A stretch of 64,000 nucleotides of DNA from Fuerstiella sp. (GCA_029941865.1 JAPYTO010000001.1:1-64000); one strand, 5' to 3'. Positions 9,294 through 18,197 are shown, counted from the first letter of the stretch. Program-made: numbers and translations. The notes: a model not told the origin generated them from the sequence alone.

Positions 9294-9396
9294 GAGCAAT
9301 TTCCTTATTGTCGAAAACACGACTGGCTCGTGGCAGCAACAAAACTACAACCAAAAAGCATCATTCGCGGCCATGAATCAGCGAAATTCGCTGTAA
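9294..9396 (+). repeat. dispersed 5'-leader element, copy B
   Basis: The segment runs from GAGCAATTT through CTGGCTCGTGG and TTCGCGGCCATGAATCAGCG to the hairpin CAGCGA-AAT-TCGCTG and GTAA. It is nearly the same length as copies A and C and aligns with them throughout. It lies in the same orientation as trpC, about 108 bp upstream of its start. Confidence 0.65.
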
Positions 9397-9504
9397 CCGC
9401 GTGGCCGTGTTGTATCGCCAAACGTCAAGGATATCATCTGATCCCCGTGCAGATCACAGATTGCTCAGAAAACTCAAAACCGCCAGATACAGCGGAGCCC
9501 GACA

Positions 9505-10296
9505 TTGACAACCGTTCTTGACGAAATCGTCGCACACAAGCAAACCGAAATTGCTGCAGCAAAAAAGCGACTTCCCGCGGATCAACTTGAAGCTCAGCTG
9601 CCGCATGCGCCGCCGGTGCGGTGTTTTCTGACAGCATTGTCGGCCGGCGCACGGCCTGGATTAATCGCGGAAGTGAAGAAAGCCTCGCCGTCGGCCGGAA
9701 TCATCCGGCCGGACTTTTCCCCGGTTCAGATTGCCAGGTGCTACGAAATCGCGGGAGCTCAGTGCCTGAGCGTGCTGACGGACGAAAAGTACTTTCAGGG
9801 CCACCTTGACTTCCTGAAGCAGATCCGGACTCAGGTTCAGATTCCCGTGATGCGAAAAGAATTCATCGTCGATCGCTATCAGATTCTGGAGGCTCGCGTG
9901 GCGGGCGCAGACTGCGTGTTGCTGATTGCGGAATGTCTTGACGACGTCCAGCTACAGGATCTGCACGATTATGCACAGGGACTGGGCATGAAAACTCTGA
10001 TTGAACTCTACGAACCGCAGAATCTTTCGCGAGTTCTGAAAACCGGTGCGCGGTTAATTGGCATCAACAACCGAGACCTGCGAACCTTCGTCACGACACT
10101 GGAACACACCTTCGACCTGAAGAAAGATGTTCCCGATGATGTTGTCCTCGTCAGCGAGAGTGGTATCGGCACTCACGAGGACATCGTCCGGCTTCGCGAA
10201 GCCGGCGTCGGAGGCGTTCTGGTGGGCGAGTCTCTGATGCGACAGCCGGATATTGTTGCGGCTGTGAAGTCGCTGATGCATGGAACCGCCGCGTAG
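9505..10296 (+). CDS. trpC: indole-3-glycerol phosphate synthase
   Basis: The enzyme closes the indole ring in tryptophan synthesis, converting carboxyphenylamino-deoxyribulose phosphate to indole-3-glycerol phosphate. Recognisable TIM-barrel segments are IAEVKKASPSAGIIR (catalytic lysine loop), VMRKEFIVDRYQILEA, GINNRDLRTF, LVSESGI and the phosphate-binding GVGGVLVGESLM. The 263 residues match the usual length. Translation starts at a TTG, preceded by GGAG with about 6 nt spacing. No other trp gene is in the window, so the pathway genes are dispersed. The NUDIX-like gene follows 54 bp downstream. Confidence 0.96.
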   Translation: MTTVLDEIVAHKQTEIAAAKKRLPADQLEAQLPHAPPVRCFLTALSAGARPGLIAEVKKASPSAGIIRPDFSPVQIARCYEIAGAQCLSVLTDEKYFQGHLDFLKQIRTQVQIPVMRKEFIVDRYQILEARVAGADCVLLIAECLDDVQLQDLHDYAQGLGMKTLIELYEPQNLSRVLKTGARLIGINNRDLRTFVTTLEHTFDLKKDVPDDVVLVSESGIGTHEDIVRLREAGVGGVLVGESLMRQPDIVAAVKSLMHGTAA

Positions 10297-10350
10297 TGCC
10301 TCTTTGAGGCCTGATCGACACTCACACATTACTTTGAAGGAGTCAAACTC

Positions 10351-10977
10351 ATGACGGAAACAGCGACCACCAATGCCGTTGATGCGCCTGTGGAACAGGT
10401 GCTCGTAATCCCGACTGCCGTGTTCCACGAGATCGGCCACTTCCAGGGATTCTGCGGCGACATGGATCGGTATCTCGATGTCATTCTCGATCCCATTCAC
10501 GCGAGCTACCGACCTCGCAACGAAATGGAAGAAGATCCTTCTTTCAAACAGCTGATCCCGTATTGCATCTTTCGCAGCGGCGGCAGCGTGTTCAACTATC
10601 GCCGCGGCAACGACCAGGGAGAAGCCCGGTTGCATGCCAAACGGTCGGTCGGTGTGGGCGGTCATGTCTCAACACTGGATTTGAATGGAGTGGGTTCACC
10701 GTATTCTGAAGGAATGAAGCGGGAGATCGAAGAAGAAATCCATCTGGACGCCGAATGGACAGAGCGATGCGTGGGACTGATCAATGACGACGAAACGGAC
10801 GTGGGAAAAGTCCATTTGGGAATTGTTCACATTTTCGACCTGGACTCCCCCAAAGTTGCGCCACGTGAAAAGTCGATGATAGACGCAAGGTTCGCGCAAC
10901 CGGAAGAACTGCTGCGTGAACTGGATGAGTTTGAGACGTGGTCCCAAATCTGCCTTACGGCTCTGTTCGACCAATAG
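10351..10977 (+). CDS. NUDIX-like predicted phosphoesterase
   Basis: The 208-residue product has a modified NUDIX box: [10 protein letters not shown] is followed after a short insertion by [13 protein letters not shown]. This gives the glutamates expected to bind metal (REIEEEI in place of REUxEExGU). It resembles the predicted phosphoesterase group within the NUDIX family. The substrate is unknown. No signal peptide is seen. A good ribosome site (GAAGGAG) lies about 8 nt before the ATG. It follows trpC closely and may be co-transcribed with it. Confidence 0.75.
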   Translation: MTETATTNAVDAPVEQVLVIPTAVFHEIGHFQGFCGDMDRYLDVILDPIHASYRPRNEMEEDPSFKQLIPYCIFRSGGSVFNYRRGNDQGEARLHAKRSVGVGGHVSTLDLNGVGSPYSEGMKREIEEEIHLDAEWTERCVGLINDDETDVGKVHLGIVHIFDLDSPKVAPREKSMIDARFAQPEELLRELDEFETWSQICLTALFDQ

Positions 10978-11136
10978 TACCAGTGAGTGTCGGCAGGATC
11001 TGCGGAACGCAGCGACCTGACGTCACGATCTGCAGGAAGACAACGTTACAGAATGACCGGGACAACTTCCCGTTCTGTGACGCGAGCGCTGCGGGACAGT
11101 GCTCATCCGCTGGATTAATGCGAAGGAGTGCAAACC

Positions 11137-11781
11137 ATGAAATTCACCTCAGCGGTTCTCCTGCCGATTCTGCTGCTTGCCAGCAGTGCGACAGGACAGG
11201 ACGACACAAGCACACTTCTGCCCGGCGCTCTTACCGAAGAGTCACTTGGGCAGGTGCTGATCACCATTGGCCTGAAGCCGATCCGAACCGAGAAACGGTA
11301 CGACTTCGCGTTCAAGACGAAGGTTCGCGGCGAAGAGTGGAAGTTCAGTATGTCGACGGTGCTGAGCCGCAACGGAGAGTCGGTATGGGTGATGGCGTGG
11401 CTGGACCAGATTCCCGAAATGGCAAACGACGTCCCCCGCACGGCCCTGCTGCGTCTGCTTGCTGCCAACGACCGACTCGGCAACGGCAAGTTCTTCGCCT
11501 ACATCCCGAACAATCGACGTTTCGTCTTGCAGCGGGTCCTGCGAAATGAACAGATGAGTAACAAACGCCTGATGGAAAGCCTGCAGGATCTTGCCGTCAG
11601 CGTGGCTGATGAGTATCCGACCTGGTCCGTCGCAAGCTGGGCACCAAAAACGGATGCTCAGAAACCTCAGATCGCTGCAGGCACGTCAGGCAGCCAGAGG
11701 AATACAACAGCGGGCAATCGCAGCCAACCGACGCAAACGTCCGAGACCGCTTCCAAGTTTGGCAATCGTCAGGTTCAATGA
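11137..11781 (+). CDS. secreted conserved hypothetical protein
   Basis: I chose ATG 11137 because AAGGAG lies 8 nt before it; the track's GTG at 11128 would overlap that site. The product begins with a signal peptide (MKFTSAVLLPILLLASSATG). A compact domain of about 140 residues follows (LTEESLGQVLITIGLKPIRT ... LRLLAANDRLGNGKFFAYIP), loosely reminiscent of YbjN or secretion-chaperone-like folds. The tail is polar and Gln/Ser/Thr-rich. No catalytic motif is visible. It overlaps the next gene by 4 bp (ATGA), so the two are probably translationally coupled. Confidence 0.65.
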   Translation: MKFTSAVLLPILLLASSATGQDDTSTLLPGALTEESLGQVLITIGLKPIRTEKRYDFAFKTKVRGEEWKFSMSTVLSRNGESVWVMAWLDQIPEMANDVPRTALLRLLAANDRLGNGKFFAYIPNNRRFVLQRVLRNEQMSNKRLMESLQDLAVSVADEYPTWSVASWAPKTDAQKPQIAAGTSGSQRNTTAGNRSQPTQTSETASKFGNRQVQ

Positions 11782-12206
11782 CTGAAGATGACGCATCAGG
11801 TTCTCAGACTTCGTTTGAAGAATTAGCGGCCTCTCGTCGACAGTGGATTGACGACGTGCTTCGTCCATGGTGTCGACAGGCAACGCTCAAACAGCTGCGC
11901 CAGGCCGAAGTCGAATGGCTGGACATCGCGGGTCGCGTAGACATCCAGGCAACTCTGTGGACATGGACCTGGGAACGCTTCGATGTCCTGACGCACCCTG
12001 ACATGGCGGGCGTCAATGAATCGCACGAGGTTCAGGTGACTCTGAAGGACGGAACCGTCGTCCAGGGATTTCCCGATTCGCGGGAGAGTCAGCGAGGAAC
12101 GCTGCTGCTCGTGCCTTTCGGCGCTGAATCCGAAGAGCCTCAGATTCTCGGTCCTTACGCCGTGGATGACGTAGCTGCTGTTGTACTGGTCCCGGCCCGG
12201 ACGTAG
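11778..12206 (+). CDS. conserved hypothetical protein coupled to the preceding gene
   Basis: The 142-residue, acidic, probably cytoplasmic protein has no signal peptide or membrane segment. The first half is helical (RRQWIDDVLRPWCRQATLKQ). The second half looks like a small beta barrel (HEVQVTLKDGTVVQGFPDS ... GTLLLVPFG). No family was recognised. Its ATG overlaps the stop of the upstream secreted protein (ATGA). Confidence 0.6.
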   Translation: MTEDDASGSQTSFEELAASRRQWIDDVLRPWCRQATLKQLRQAEVEWLDIAGRVDIQATLWTWTWERFDVLTHPDMAGVNESHEVQVTLKDGTVVQGFPDSRESQRGTLLLVPFGAESEEPQILGPYAVDDVAAVVLVPART

Positions 12207-12695
12207 TCAAAGTCACGGAACTTTGGGAAACCAACGTCGCACAGAAGTGGCAGCTGGCAAACGCAACGGTTCGCCCGCACCCACGCAGCACAGGTAGACC
12301 CATGAGATGAACGCTGCGAAGAAAAGAATGGAGCCTGGCCCGCATGTCATTCTTCCACCGTCACTGGGTTGGTGGCGTCCTCGGCACCTTGTGCAACGGG
12401 TTTGTGACGAACAGCGTTGTCGGCCGCGTCGATGAATGCGGTTTGAATTCGGCGAGCCTTAGCGCCCTGATGTGCAGCGACCAGTGGATTCACCACTGAA
12501 AGACTCTCGGAACCTGAACACCATCCGTTACAGTATCCATTCTCATCCGCCGGACGCCTGACAGCCTGACCCCGTTGAGCCGACACAGTACAGGTGCATA
12601 CTTCAGGGACTGGCCCAACATCCTGAATCAAAACCCACTGACGCGTTAGATTTCCCCAATCGTCTGTAGCGGCATATGGTGTGGGAATTATTTCC
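12207..12695. other. 489-bp intergenic stretch, no gene supported
   Basis: A 135-codon minus-strand ORF (12347..12754) runs through part of this stretch and into the next gene. It has no recognisable domain and unconvincing composition. I see no RNA gene or clear terminator. The promoter of the COX2-like/beta-helix/Sco genes presumably lies near its right end. Confidence 0.4.
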
Positions 12696-13199
12696 ATGAA
12701 ACTGACGACATTATTGGGCACGCCGACGGTGCTCTGTTTCATGGCGGGCGTCACAGGTCTGATCGCATGGCGAGTTTTATCGACGTCTGCGTCGGATCAG
12801 GCCTGGTCCCCGACGGCGCTCAAGACTCCGATTCAGGTACAGGTCGTTGGGCATGATTTCATCTGGCGATTCCGCTTTCCGGGTCCTGACGGAAAGTTCA
12901 ACACGAAAGACGACGCGAGTGTCGAAAAAGAGCTCCACTTGCCGCTAGAACGAGATGTCGTCTTTTTGGTGACCAGCGACGACTACGTGTACACTATGGC
13001 AATCCCTGATCTTGGCCTGCGTCAGATTGCCGTTCCGGAACTCACATACCTCCTCGAATTCCGAGTCACGGAGGAGCGTTCGATTGATATCATTGCGGAC
13101 CCGTTGTGTGGAGTTCGGATATTTCACGATGAAGACATGGGGAAAGTAATCGTTCAATCCAAAACTGCATTTGACTCCTGGTACAAAGAGATCCAATGA
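12696..13199 (+). CDS. cytochrome c oxidase subunit II-like cupredoxin with degenerate CuA site
   Basis: I chose ATG 12696; the track's GTG lies 15 bp upstream. One N-terminal membrane anchor (TVLCFMAGVTGLIAWRVL) is followed by a COX2-like periplasmic domain: VQVVGHDFIWRFRFPGPDG, ELHLPLERDVVFLVTSDD and LCGVRIFHDEDMGKVIV align with the subunit II core. In CuA domains the ligands are a His after the S/T-D strand and a CxExC...H..M loop. Here the first His position reads VYTM, the first Cys is absent and the C-to-H spacing is longer, so canonical CuA binding is doubtful. It overlaps the beta-helix gene by 4 bp. Confidence 0.7.
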   Translation: MKLTTLLGTPTVLCFMAGVTGLIAWRVLSTSASDQAWSPTALKTPIQVQVVGHDFIWRFRFPGPDGKFNTKDDASVEKELHLPLERDVVFLVTSDDYVYTMAIPDLGLRQIAVPELTYLLEFRVTEERSIDIIADPLCGVRIFHDEDMGKVIVQSKTAFDSWYKEIQ

Positions 13200-14374
13200 A
13201 GCTCTCCACCAATGTGGTATTTCAGTGCTCGCTGGGCCTCGCACTTCTTGCTGGTTGTTCCGATGACACGTCGCCCCCTCGTTTTTCTGCCGTGGCTCCG
13301 GGGAACGACGGCGTCTACCACATTCATCCTGGTGAAAACATTCAGTCTGCGATCGAATCGGCAGCGAAGGATCCGGTCAACAAAACTGTTCGCGTTCATG
13401 CCGGAACCTATCGCCCGTCGAGCGAAGGCCAGGCATTGATTTGGTTCAATCGCAAACACGACGGCGTGGTGCTTGAGGCCGAAGGGGACGTGGTTCTGAC
13501 GGCAGCAAACAAAGAGATCGCGGACAAATCCGCGAAGAGTTACCCGGCAGTTGTCAATCACGTCATTTTTTTCGGCGACGGCGTGACCGAAAAAACAATT
13601 ATCCGAGGCTTCAAAGTCACGGGAGCGAACAACTTTGTAGTCACAACAGAAGGGCCGGCCTCCATTGAACCGGACTCCCGGATTCCTGCACTGGAAAAGG
13701 GGTTATTCTTCTACGCGGACGGCGGTGGGATCAAAGTGTTTGGACGGTCGTATCCCACGATACTCAACATGGAGATTTCAGACAATTACACCAGCCCGTG
13801 CGGTGGAGGAATATCGATCGAACAGGTGGGCTTCAACACACATCCGGTAACGATCAGGAATTGCATCTTTCGCAATAACCGTTGTCAGATTACGGGGTCT
13901 GCCGTCGATGTTCTGGTCGGCAGTTCCGCAAAGATAAGCAACTGCCTGTTCACAGGTAATGTGTCGAACACCGGCGTAAACTACATTGGTGGTTCGGATA
14001 ATCCGTACAACGAAGAGCACGGCTGTGGCGCGCTGACCGTATTCCCGAACTCCCGAGTCACCGTCGATCGCTGCACATTCACGGACAACTGGAACGGGGC
14101 TGACGACAAGGGAACCGAAAACACATACATAAACTCCATTTTCTGGATGAACACAAGGAAGGGCGGTATTTCGCGCGAAGACCGGTACGAGCTTGATCTC
14201 CTTGACGGATCAAATGTTCGAGGCTGCTTTCTTGGAGGAAGCACAAGTGATCTGCGCGGGACAATTGACTCGTCAGCCAATACACTCGATGCGTCAGATC
14301 CGGACTTTGATGATTTGTTTGTGCCTCAGTCGGTAGAATATTCAGACGTCGGCTATCGACCGGATTCACTGTAG
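13196..14374 (+). CDS. beta-helix repeat lipoprotein
   Basis: The 392-residue product has a lipoprotein signal peptide ending in the lipobox LLAGC (Cys near residue 21). A right-handed parallel beta-helix follows, with repeated short strands such as PTILNMEISDNYTSPCGGGI, PVTIRNCIFRNNRC, AKISNCLFTGNVS and RVTVDRCTFTDNW. DGVYHIHPGENIQSAIESAA near the start is typical of DUF1565/pectin-lyase-like entry segments. It is probably anchored on an outer surface. No lyase catalytic residues are evident. The gene starts inside the stop of the COX2-like gene (ATGA), so the two are probably made together; NosD-type beta-helix proteins of copper enzymes offer a distant parallel. Confidence 0.8.
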   Translation: MKLSTNVVFQCSLGLALLAGCSDDTSPPRFSAVAPGNDGVYHIHPGENIQSAIESAAKDPVNKTVRVHAGTYRPSSEGQALIWFNRKHDGVVLEAEGDVVLTAANKEIADKSAKSYPAVVNHVIFFGDGVTEKTIIRGFKVTGANNFVVTTEGPASIEPDSRIPALEKGLFFYADGGGIKVFGRSYPTILNMEISDNYTSPCGGGISIEQVGFNTHPVTIRNCIFRNNRCQITGSAVDVLVGSSAKISNCLFTGNVSNTGVNYIGGSDNPYNEEHGCGALTVFPNSRVTVDRCTFTDNWNGADDKGTENTYINSIFWMNTRKGGISREDRYELDLLDGSNVRGCFLGGSTSDLRGTIDSSANTLDASDPDFDDLFVPQSVEYSDVGYRPDSL

Positions 14375-14432
14375 CGGCAACGTCATTTCGGAGCGACAAC
14401 GGATCGTTTCCGAGCGGTAGCAGGAATTTGGG

Positions 14433-14451
14433 TCAACGGCCATGCCGTTGA
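14433..14451 (+). promoter_or_regulatory. hairpin immediately before the Sco-VCBS start codon
   Basis: TCAACGGC-CAT-GCCGTTGA forms an 8-bp perfect stem with a 3-nt loop, ending 9 nt before the ATG at 14461. No clear Shine-Dalgarno sequence is present. The hairpin could modulate translation or be the end of a longer leader. Confidence 0.4.
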
Positions 14452-14460
14452 AACCTTCCC

Positions 14461-16962
14461 ATGAGAAAAGTAATCGCAATTTTTTTCTTCGCGCTGCTTA
14501 GCGGCTGCGGTTCCGAGACAGCGCCCGTTTCAACAGAAACGCTAGGCGAGAAGGAAGTCGTTCCCGTGGTGGAAAAACCACCGGTTCTGATGCGTGCCCC
14601 CGACTTTTCTCTGACGGATCAGTCCGGGCAATCGTATGGTTCAGACCAACTGCTGGGCCGTGCGTGCGTTGTGAATTTCATTTTTACGCGATGCCAGGCA
14701 ACCTGCCCCGTGCAGACAGCACGGTTGGCCGAACTTCAGGAGGAATGGAAGAGTCATCCGGCCTGGAACGACATCCGCATGCTCAGCATAACTGTCGATC
14801 CCGAGTATGACACGCCGGAGGTTCTGATGGAATATGCAGTGGCCGCCAAGGCTGACATGCATCACTGGAAATTTCTGACCGGTCCGAAGGACACGATATT
14901 GGCATTAACCAGGCAGGGCTTCAAGCTGCCGGTGGAAGAAGACAAAAATGCCAAAGGAGCTCCGATCACGCACAGTCCTGAATTTGTGTTGATCGACCCG
15001 CAGGGCCACATCCGAGGCTTCTACGACAGCGGTTCTGCGACGGAACTCGAACAGATGAAGCGCGATCTTTACACGGCACTGGAGGAACGCCTTCTGATTC
15101 ATAACGACCTGCTGAATCCAACGTGGGTGGAAAAACGGCGTGAGGCTCAACTCGCCACGGTCGACAAGTTCAATGTGTTTCACGATTTTTCGTTCTTCGA
15201 TCGTCGTCGCGAGAGTGGCATTACGTTCCGAAACCGCATCGTCGACGACGCGGGTCGCGAGCACAAACCATGCCACTACGATCACGGAAACGGTATTGCC
15301 ATCGGTGATGTTGACGGTGACGGATTACACGATGTGTACTTTGTCACACAGGTGGGAGGCAACGAACTGTGGAAGAATCACGGGGACGGAACTTTCGAGA
15401 ACATGACTGAAACCGCTGGCGTTGCGGTCAGTGATCGGATCGGTGTGTCAGCGTCGTTTGCGGATATCGACAACGATGGAGACGCTGACCTGTACGTTAC
15501 GAATGTACGCAGTCCCAACGTTCTTTTCGAGAACGACGGCAAGGGAAACTTCACCGACATTTCTTCGGCGTCCGGTCTCGACTACGACGGGCATTCGTCA
15601 TCCGCCGTGTTCTTCGACTATAACCGTGACGGTCGACTGGATTTGTTCCTGGTGAACGTCGGTAAGTACACAACGGATAAATCGACAACGGTCATTAACG
15701 ATCGGTTCACCGGTCCTGATGACCGTGCATATTCATACAACGTGGCCAACCCGGATGCGTTTGCGGCACACCTGAAGCCCGAGCGTTCTGAAAGCAGCGT
15801 CCTGTTCGAGAATCAGGGGGGCAATCGATTTGTCGATGTTTCCGCCCGAGTCGACCTGCAGGATTCATCGTGGTCGGGTGATGCCAGTCCACTGGACGTT
15901 AACAAAGATGGCTGGCCCGATCTTTACGTGCTGAATATGCAGGGACATGACGAGTACTATGAGAATGAAAAAGGGCAACGATTCGTAAAGAAGAGTCGCG
16001 AGATATTTCCTGCGTCGCCATGGGGGGCAATGGGAATTAAGGTCTTCGACTTCGACAACGATGGTCGGCTCGACATCTATCTGACCGATATGCACACAGA
16101 CATGGGCGATCTTGCCGATCCGAAAAACGAAAAGCTCAAGACACCCAAAGAGCAGTTTGCGCCGGAAATATTAAATTCCGATGGCAATCACGTCATGGGG
16201 AATGCGTTCTTTCAGCAGCAGCAGGACGGCACTTATAAGGAAATCTCCAGTCGCATTGGAGCGGAAACTTACTGGCCGTGGGGCCTGAGCGTTGGCGATC
16301 TGAATGCCGACGGCTTCGAGGACGTGTTTGTAACTGCCAGTATGAATTTCCCATTCCGCTATGCCATCAATTCCGTGTTACTGAACAATGAAGGCCGCGA
16401 GTTTCTGGATGCTGAGTACCTGCTGGGTGTCGAACCGCGACGTGCCGATCGGACGGCCGTCCCTTGGTTCGAATTTGATGTAGCAGGAAAGGACCGCGAG
16501 TTAGCAGAAGCGTATCGAGCCAAGGGTGCAAATGTCACGCGAATCGCCGCATGGGGCGCGCTAGGGACACGTTCGTCCGCTATTTTTGATATAGATAACG
16601 ACGGTGACCTCGACATTATCACTAACGACTTTAATTCCGAGCCCATGGTGCTCGTCAGCAATCTGATGGAGAAAGAACACCGGAATCATTTCCTGAAGAT
16701 TGACCTGACGGGAATATCATCAAATCGTGACGGTTTGGGGGCCACAGTTACCGTCCACACAGCAACGCAACGCTATGTAAAGGTCTACGATGGCAAGTCA
16801 GGGTACCTGTCGCAAAGCAGTTGCCCTCTGTACTTCGGCTTGGGTACGTCCAGCGATGTCGATCGCATCGAGATCCAATGGCCGTCCGGGCAATCACAGA
16901 TCGTGACCGGCCCGGTTACTGTGGATACGGTGCTTGAGATAACGGAACCCAAGGCACCGTAA
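14461..16962 (+). CDS. Sco/SenC copper-chaperone domain fused to VCBS repeats and ASPIC/UnbV
   Basis: The 833-residue lipoprotein (lipobox LLSGC, Cys near residue 16) carries a Sco1/SenC thioredoxin-fold domain at about 45-205. It has CQATCP (CxxxC copper/redox motif), SITVDPEYDTPE and the conserved His in HSPEFVLIDPQG. Seven or so calcium-loop-like VCBS/FG-GAP motifs follow (DVDGDGLHD, DIDNDGDADLY, DYNRDGRLDLF, DFDNDGRLDIY). A C-terminal ASPIC/UnbV domain contains LYFGLGTSSDVDRIEIQWPS. Sco proteins deliver copper to CuA of COX2, which fits the COX2-like gene two positions upstream. The fusion suggests a surface-attached copper or thiol-redox function. Confidence 0.9.
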   Translation: MRKVIAIFFFALLSGCGSETAPVSTETLGEKEVVPVVEKPPVLMRAPDFSLTDQSGQSYGSDQLLGRACVVNFIFTRCQATCPVQTARLAELQEEWKSHPAWNDIRMLSITVDPEYDTPEVLMEYAVAAKADMHHWKFLTGPKDTILALTRQGFKLPVEEDKNAKGAPITHSPEFVLIDPQGHIRGFYDSGSATELEQMKRDLYTALEERLLIHNDLLNPTWVEKRREAQLATVDKFNVFHDFSFFDRRRESGITFRNRIVDDAGREHKPCHYDHGNGIAIGDVDGDGLHDVYFVTQVGGNELWKNHGDGTFENMTETAGVAVSDRIGVSASFADIDNDGDADLYVTNVRSPNVLFENDGKGNFTDISSASGLDYDGHSSSAVFFDYNRDGRLDLFLVNVGKYTTDKSTTVINDRFTGPDDRAYSYNVANPDAFAAHLKPERSESSVLFENQGGNRFVDVSARVDLQDSSWSGDASPLDVNKDGWPDLYVLNMQGHDEYYENEKGQRFVKKSREIFPASPWGAMGIKVFDFDNDGRLDIYLTDMHTDMGDLADPKNEKLKTPKEQFAPEILNSDGNHVMGNAFFQQQQDGTYKEISSRIGAETYWPWGLSVGDLNADGFEDVFVTASMNFPFRYAINSVLLNNEGREFLDAEYLLGVEPRRADRTAVPWFEFDVAGKDRELAEAYRAKGANVTRIAAWGALGTRSSAIFDIDNDGDLDIITNDFNSEPMVLVSNLMEKEHRNHFLKIDLTGISSNRDGLGATVTVHTATQRYVKVYDGKSGYLSQSSCPLYFGLGTSSDVDRIEIQWPSGQSQIVTGPVTVDTVLEITEPKAP

Positions 16963-17124
16963 GAGTTGTATTGTGATCTGGTCGATGGCAGAATAATAAT
17001 CATCGGAGATTTCTGCGACGGGTGACGGGCGTCGCTAACCCGTCAACTCCGTGGAAAAAGCATTTGACCGATCATTTTTGTCGTCGTCTTGCCGTGTCCG
17101 AATAAGTTCTAACTGTGGTGAACC

Positions 17125-17937
17125 ATGTCGGAAGACAAACCAAACAAAAACGACGGGGATGCGGTTGCTGGAGAAACCAGTGCTGAGCAGATATTGCCCG
17201 GTAGCCTGTCGGCTCCGACGCTGGTTGGAGAAAACGCTCTCTTGTTATCGCCGATCCCAGGCTTGATCCTCTCGGGGCTTGTCGCCTGCCTGGTCTGGGG
17301 GGCACTTGAGGTCCTGCCGCCCGTCTTTCAAATCCAAGAGCACTTACGCGACTTAGAGGGAAATCTTACCACAGCTCAGAGTAAGGAAATAGCGGATGCC
17401 TCCGTGGCTGCGAGCAACAAAAATGCTGCGTTTTCGCTCGCGCTGTTGGCATCAACGATGGGACTGTTCCTGACGATCGCCGAAGTAAAGATTCGCCGTC
17501 AGGGGTTGCGAGCGATTTGGGCGGCGCCGCTGGCCGTTTTGATTGCCGGCGTTTTCGCTGTCGGTGGAGGAATCCTCGGTGGCATGCTCACTGCATCTCC
17601 CGCTCTACCTGAAGATCCGCTTACCAGGACAATAATCGTGCAGGGCACCATGTTCGGACTCGTAGGATTGGGTGTCGGGGCAGGAGTTGGGTTGGCAGTT
17701 ACGTTGCCGATGTTTGGACCTCGGCTGTTGTCAACCTGCATTGCCGGCGGGACTCTTGGGGGCCTGCTCGCCGGTTTGATTTTCCCGTTTGCGGCCAGCG
17801 TTTTCCTGCCGAATGCACGAACTGAAGTCTTGATGCCTGACCCGGGAGTCAGTCGATTGCTTTGGCTCGCACTGGCGTCGTGCGCGATTGTCCTGCCCCT
17901 GACCGGCATGGGAAAAGGGGAGAAGACGGGGACATGA
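17125..17937 (+). CDS. multi-pass membrane protein of unknown function
   Basis: The 270-residue product has a polar N-terminus of about 45 residues and then about six hydrophobic, glycine-rich segments (for example LILSGLVACLVWGALEVL, FSLALLASTMGLFLTIA, LAVLIAGVFAVGGGILGGML, GLVGLGVGAGVGLAVTLPMF, LLWLALASCAIVLPLTGM). No family was recognised. It lies 162 bp after the Sco-VCBS gene on the same strand and could belong to the same group. Confidence 0.7.
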   Translation: MSEDKPNKNDGDAVAGETSAEQILPGSLSAPTLVGENALLLSPIPGLILSGLVACLVWGALEVLPPVFQIQEHLRDLEGNLTTAQSKEIADASVAASNKNAAFSLALLASTMGLFLTIAEVKIRRQGLRAIWAAPLAVLIAGVFAVGGGILGGMLTASPALPEDPLTRTIIVQGTMFGLVGLGVGAGVGLAVTLPMFGPRLLSTCIAGGTLGGLLAGLIFPFAASVFLPNARTEVLMPDPGVSRLLWLALASCAIVLPLTGMGKGEKTGT

Positions 17938-18131
17938 GGGACGAGAACCGTGTGGTTTATACTCATCCCCCGGGCAACATTGAACGCGTGCACCCTGGAT
18001 AGCACAGAGGAGAAGTTGCTTGAAGTGTCAGAGTTTGTCCATGAGTGTTTGAATCGCCCGATGGAATGAGTTGAATTCGATGTCAGCAGCCGTTCTAATG
18101 ATGTGGCCTAGCCTGAGTTTCTACACCTAAA

Positions 18132-18157
18132 TAGTTCCGCCAATTAGTTCCGCCAAT
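18132..18157. repeat. 13-bp direct tandem repeat
   Basis: TAGTTCCGCCAAT occurs twice in a row about 40 bp upstream of the small lipoprotein gene. It may be an operator-like tandem or a replication-slippage product. Confidence 0.6.
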
Positions 18158-18197
18158 TGTCTACAACACGTTTTTAAGATTTAAGAGGGGCTCTTCG

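Larger units (their letters stand above)
8940..9504. other. 565-bp non-coding stretch upstream of trpC
   Basis: No convincing gene is seen here. The 186-codon plus-strand ORF has no recognisable domain and runs into trpC. The stretch contains a long-range inverted repeat (9172..9288) and copy B of the dispersed element (9294..9396), leaving about 108 bp before the trpC start. Confidence 0.6.

Noticed and set aside
8961-9521. 186-codon ORF before trpC
   Set aside because: No domain, odd composition, runs through two repeats and past the trpC start.
10054-10665. 203-codon minus-strand ORF
   Set aside because: Antisense to trpC and the NUDIX-like gene.
12347-12754. 135-codon minus-strand ORF
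   Set aside because: No recognisable domain and it overlaps the start of the COX2-like gene; it could be a remnant but nothing supports it.
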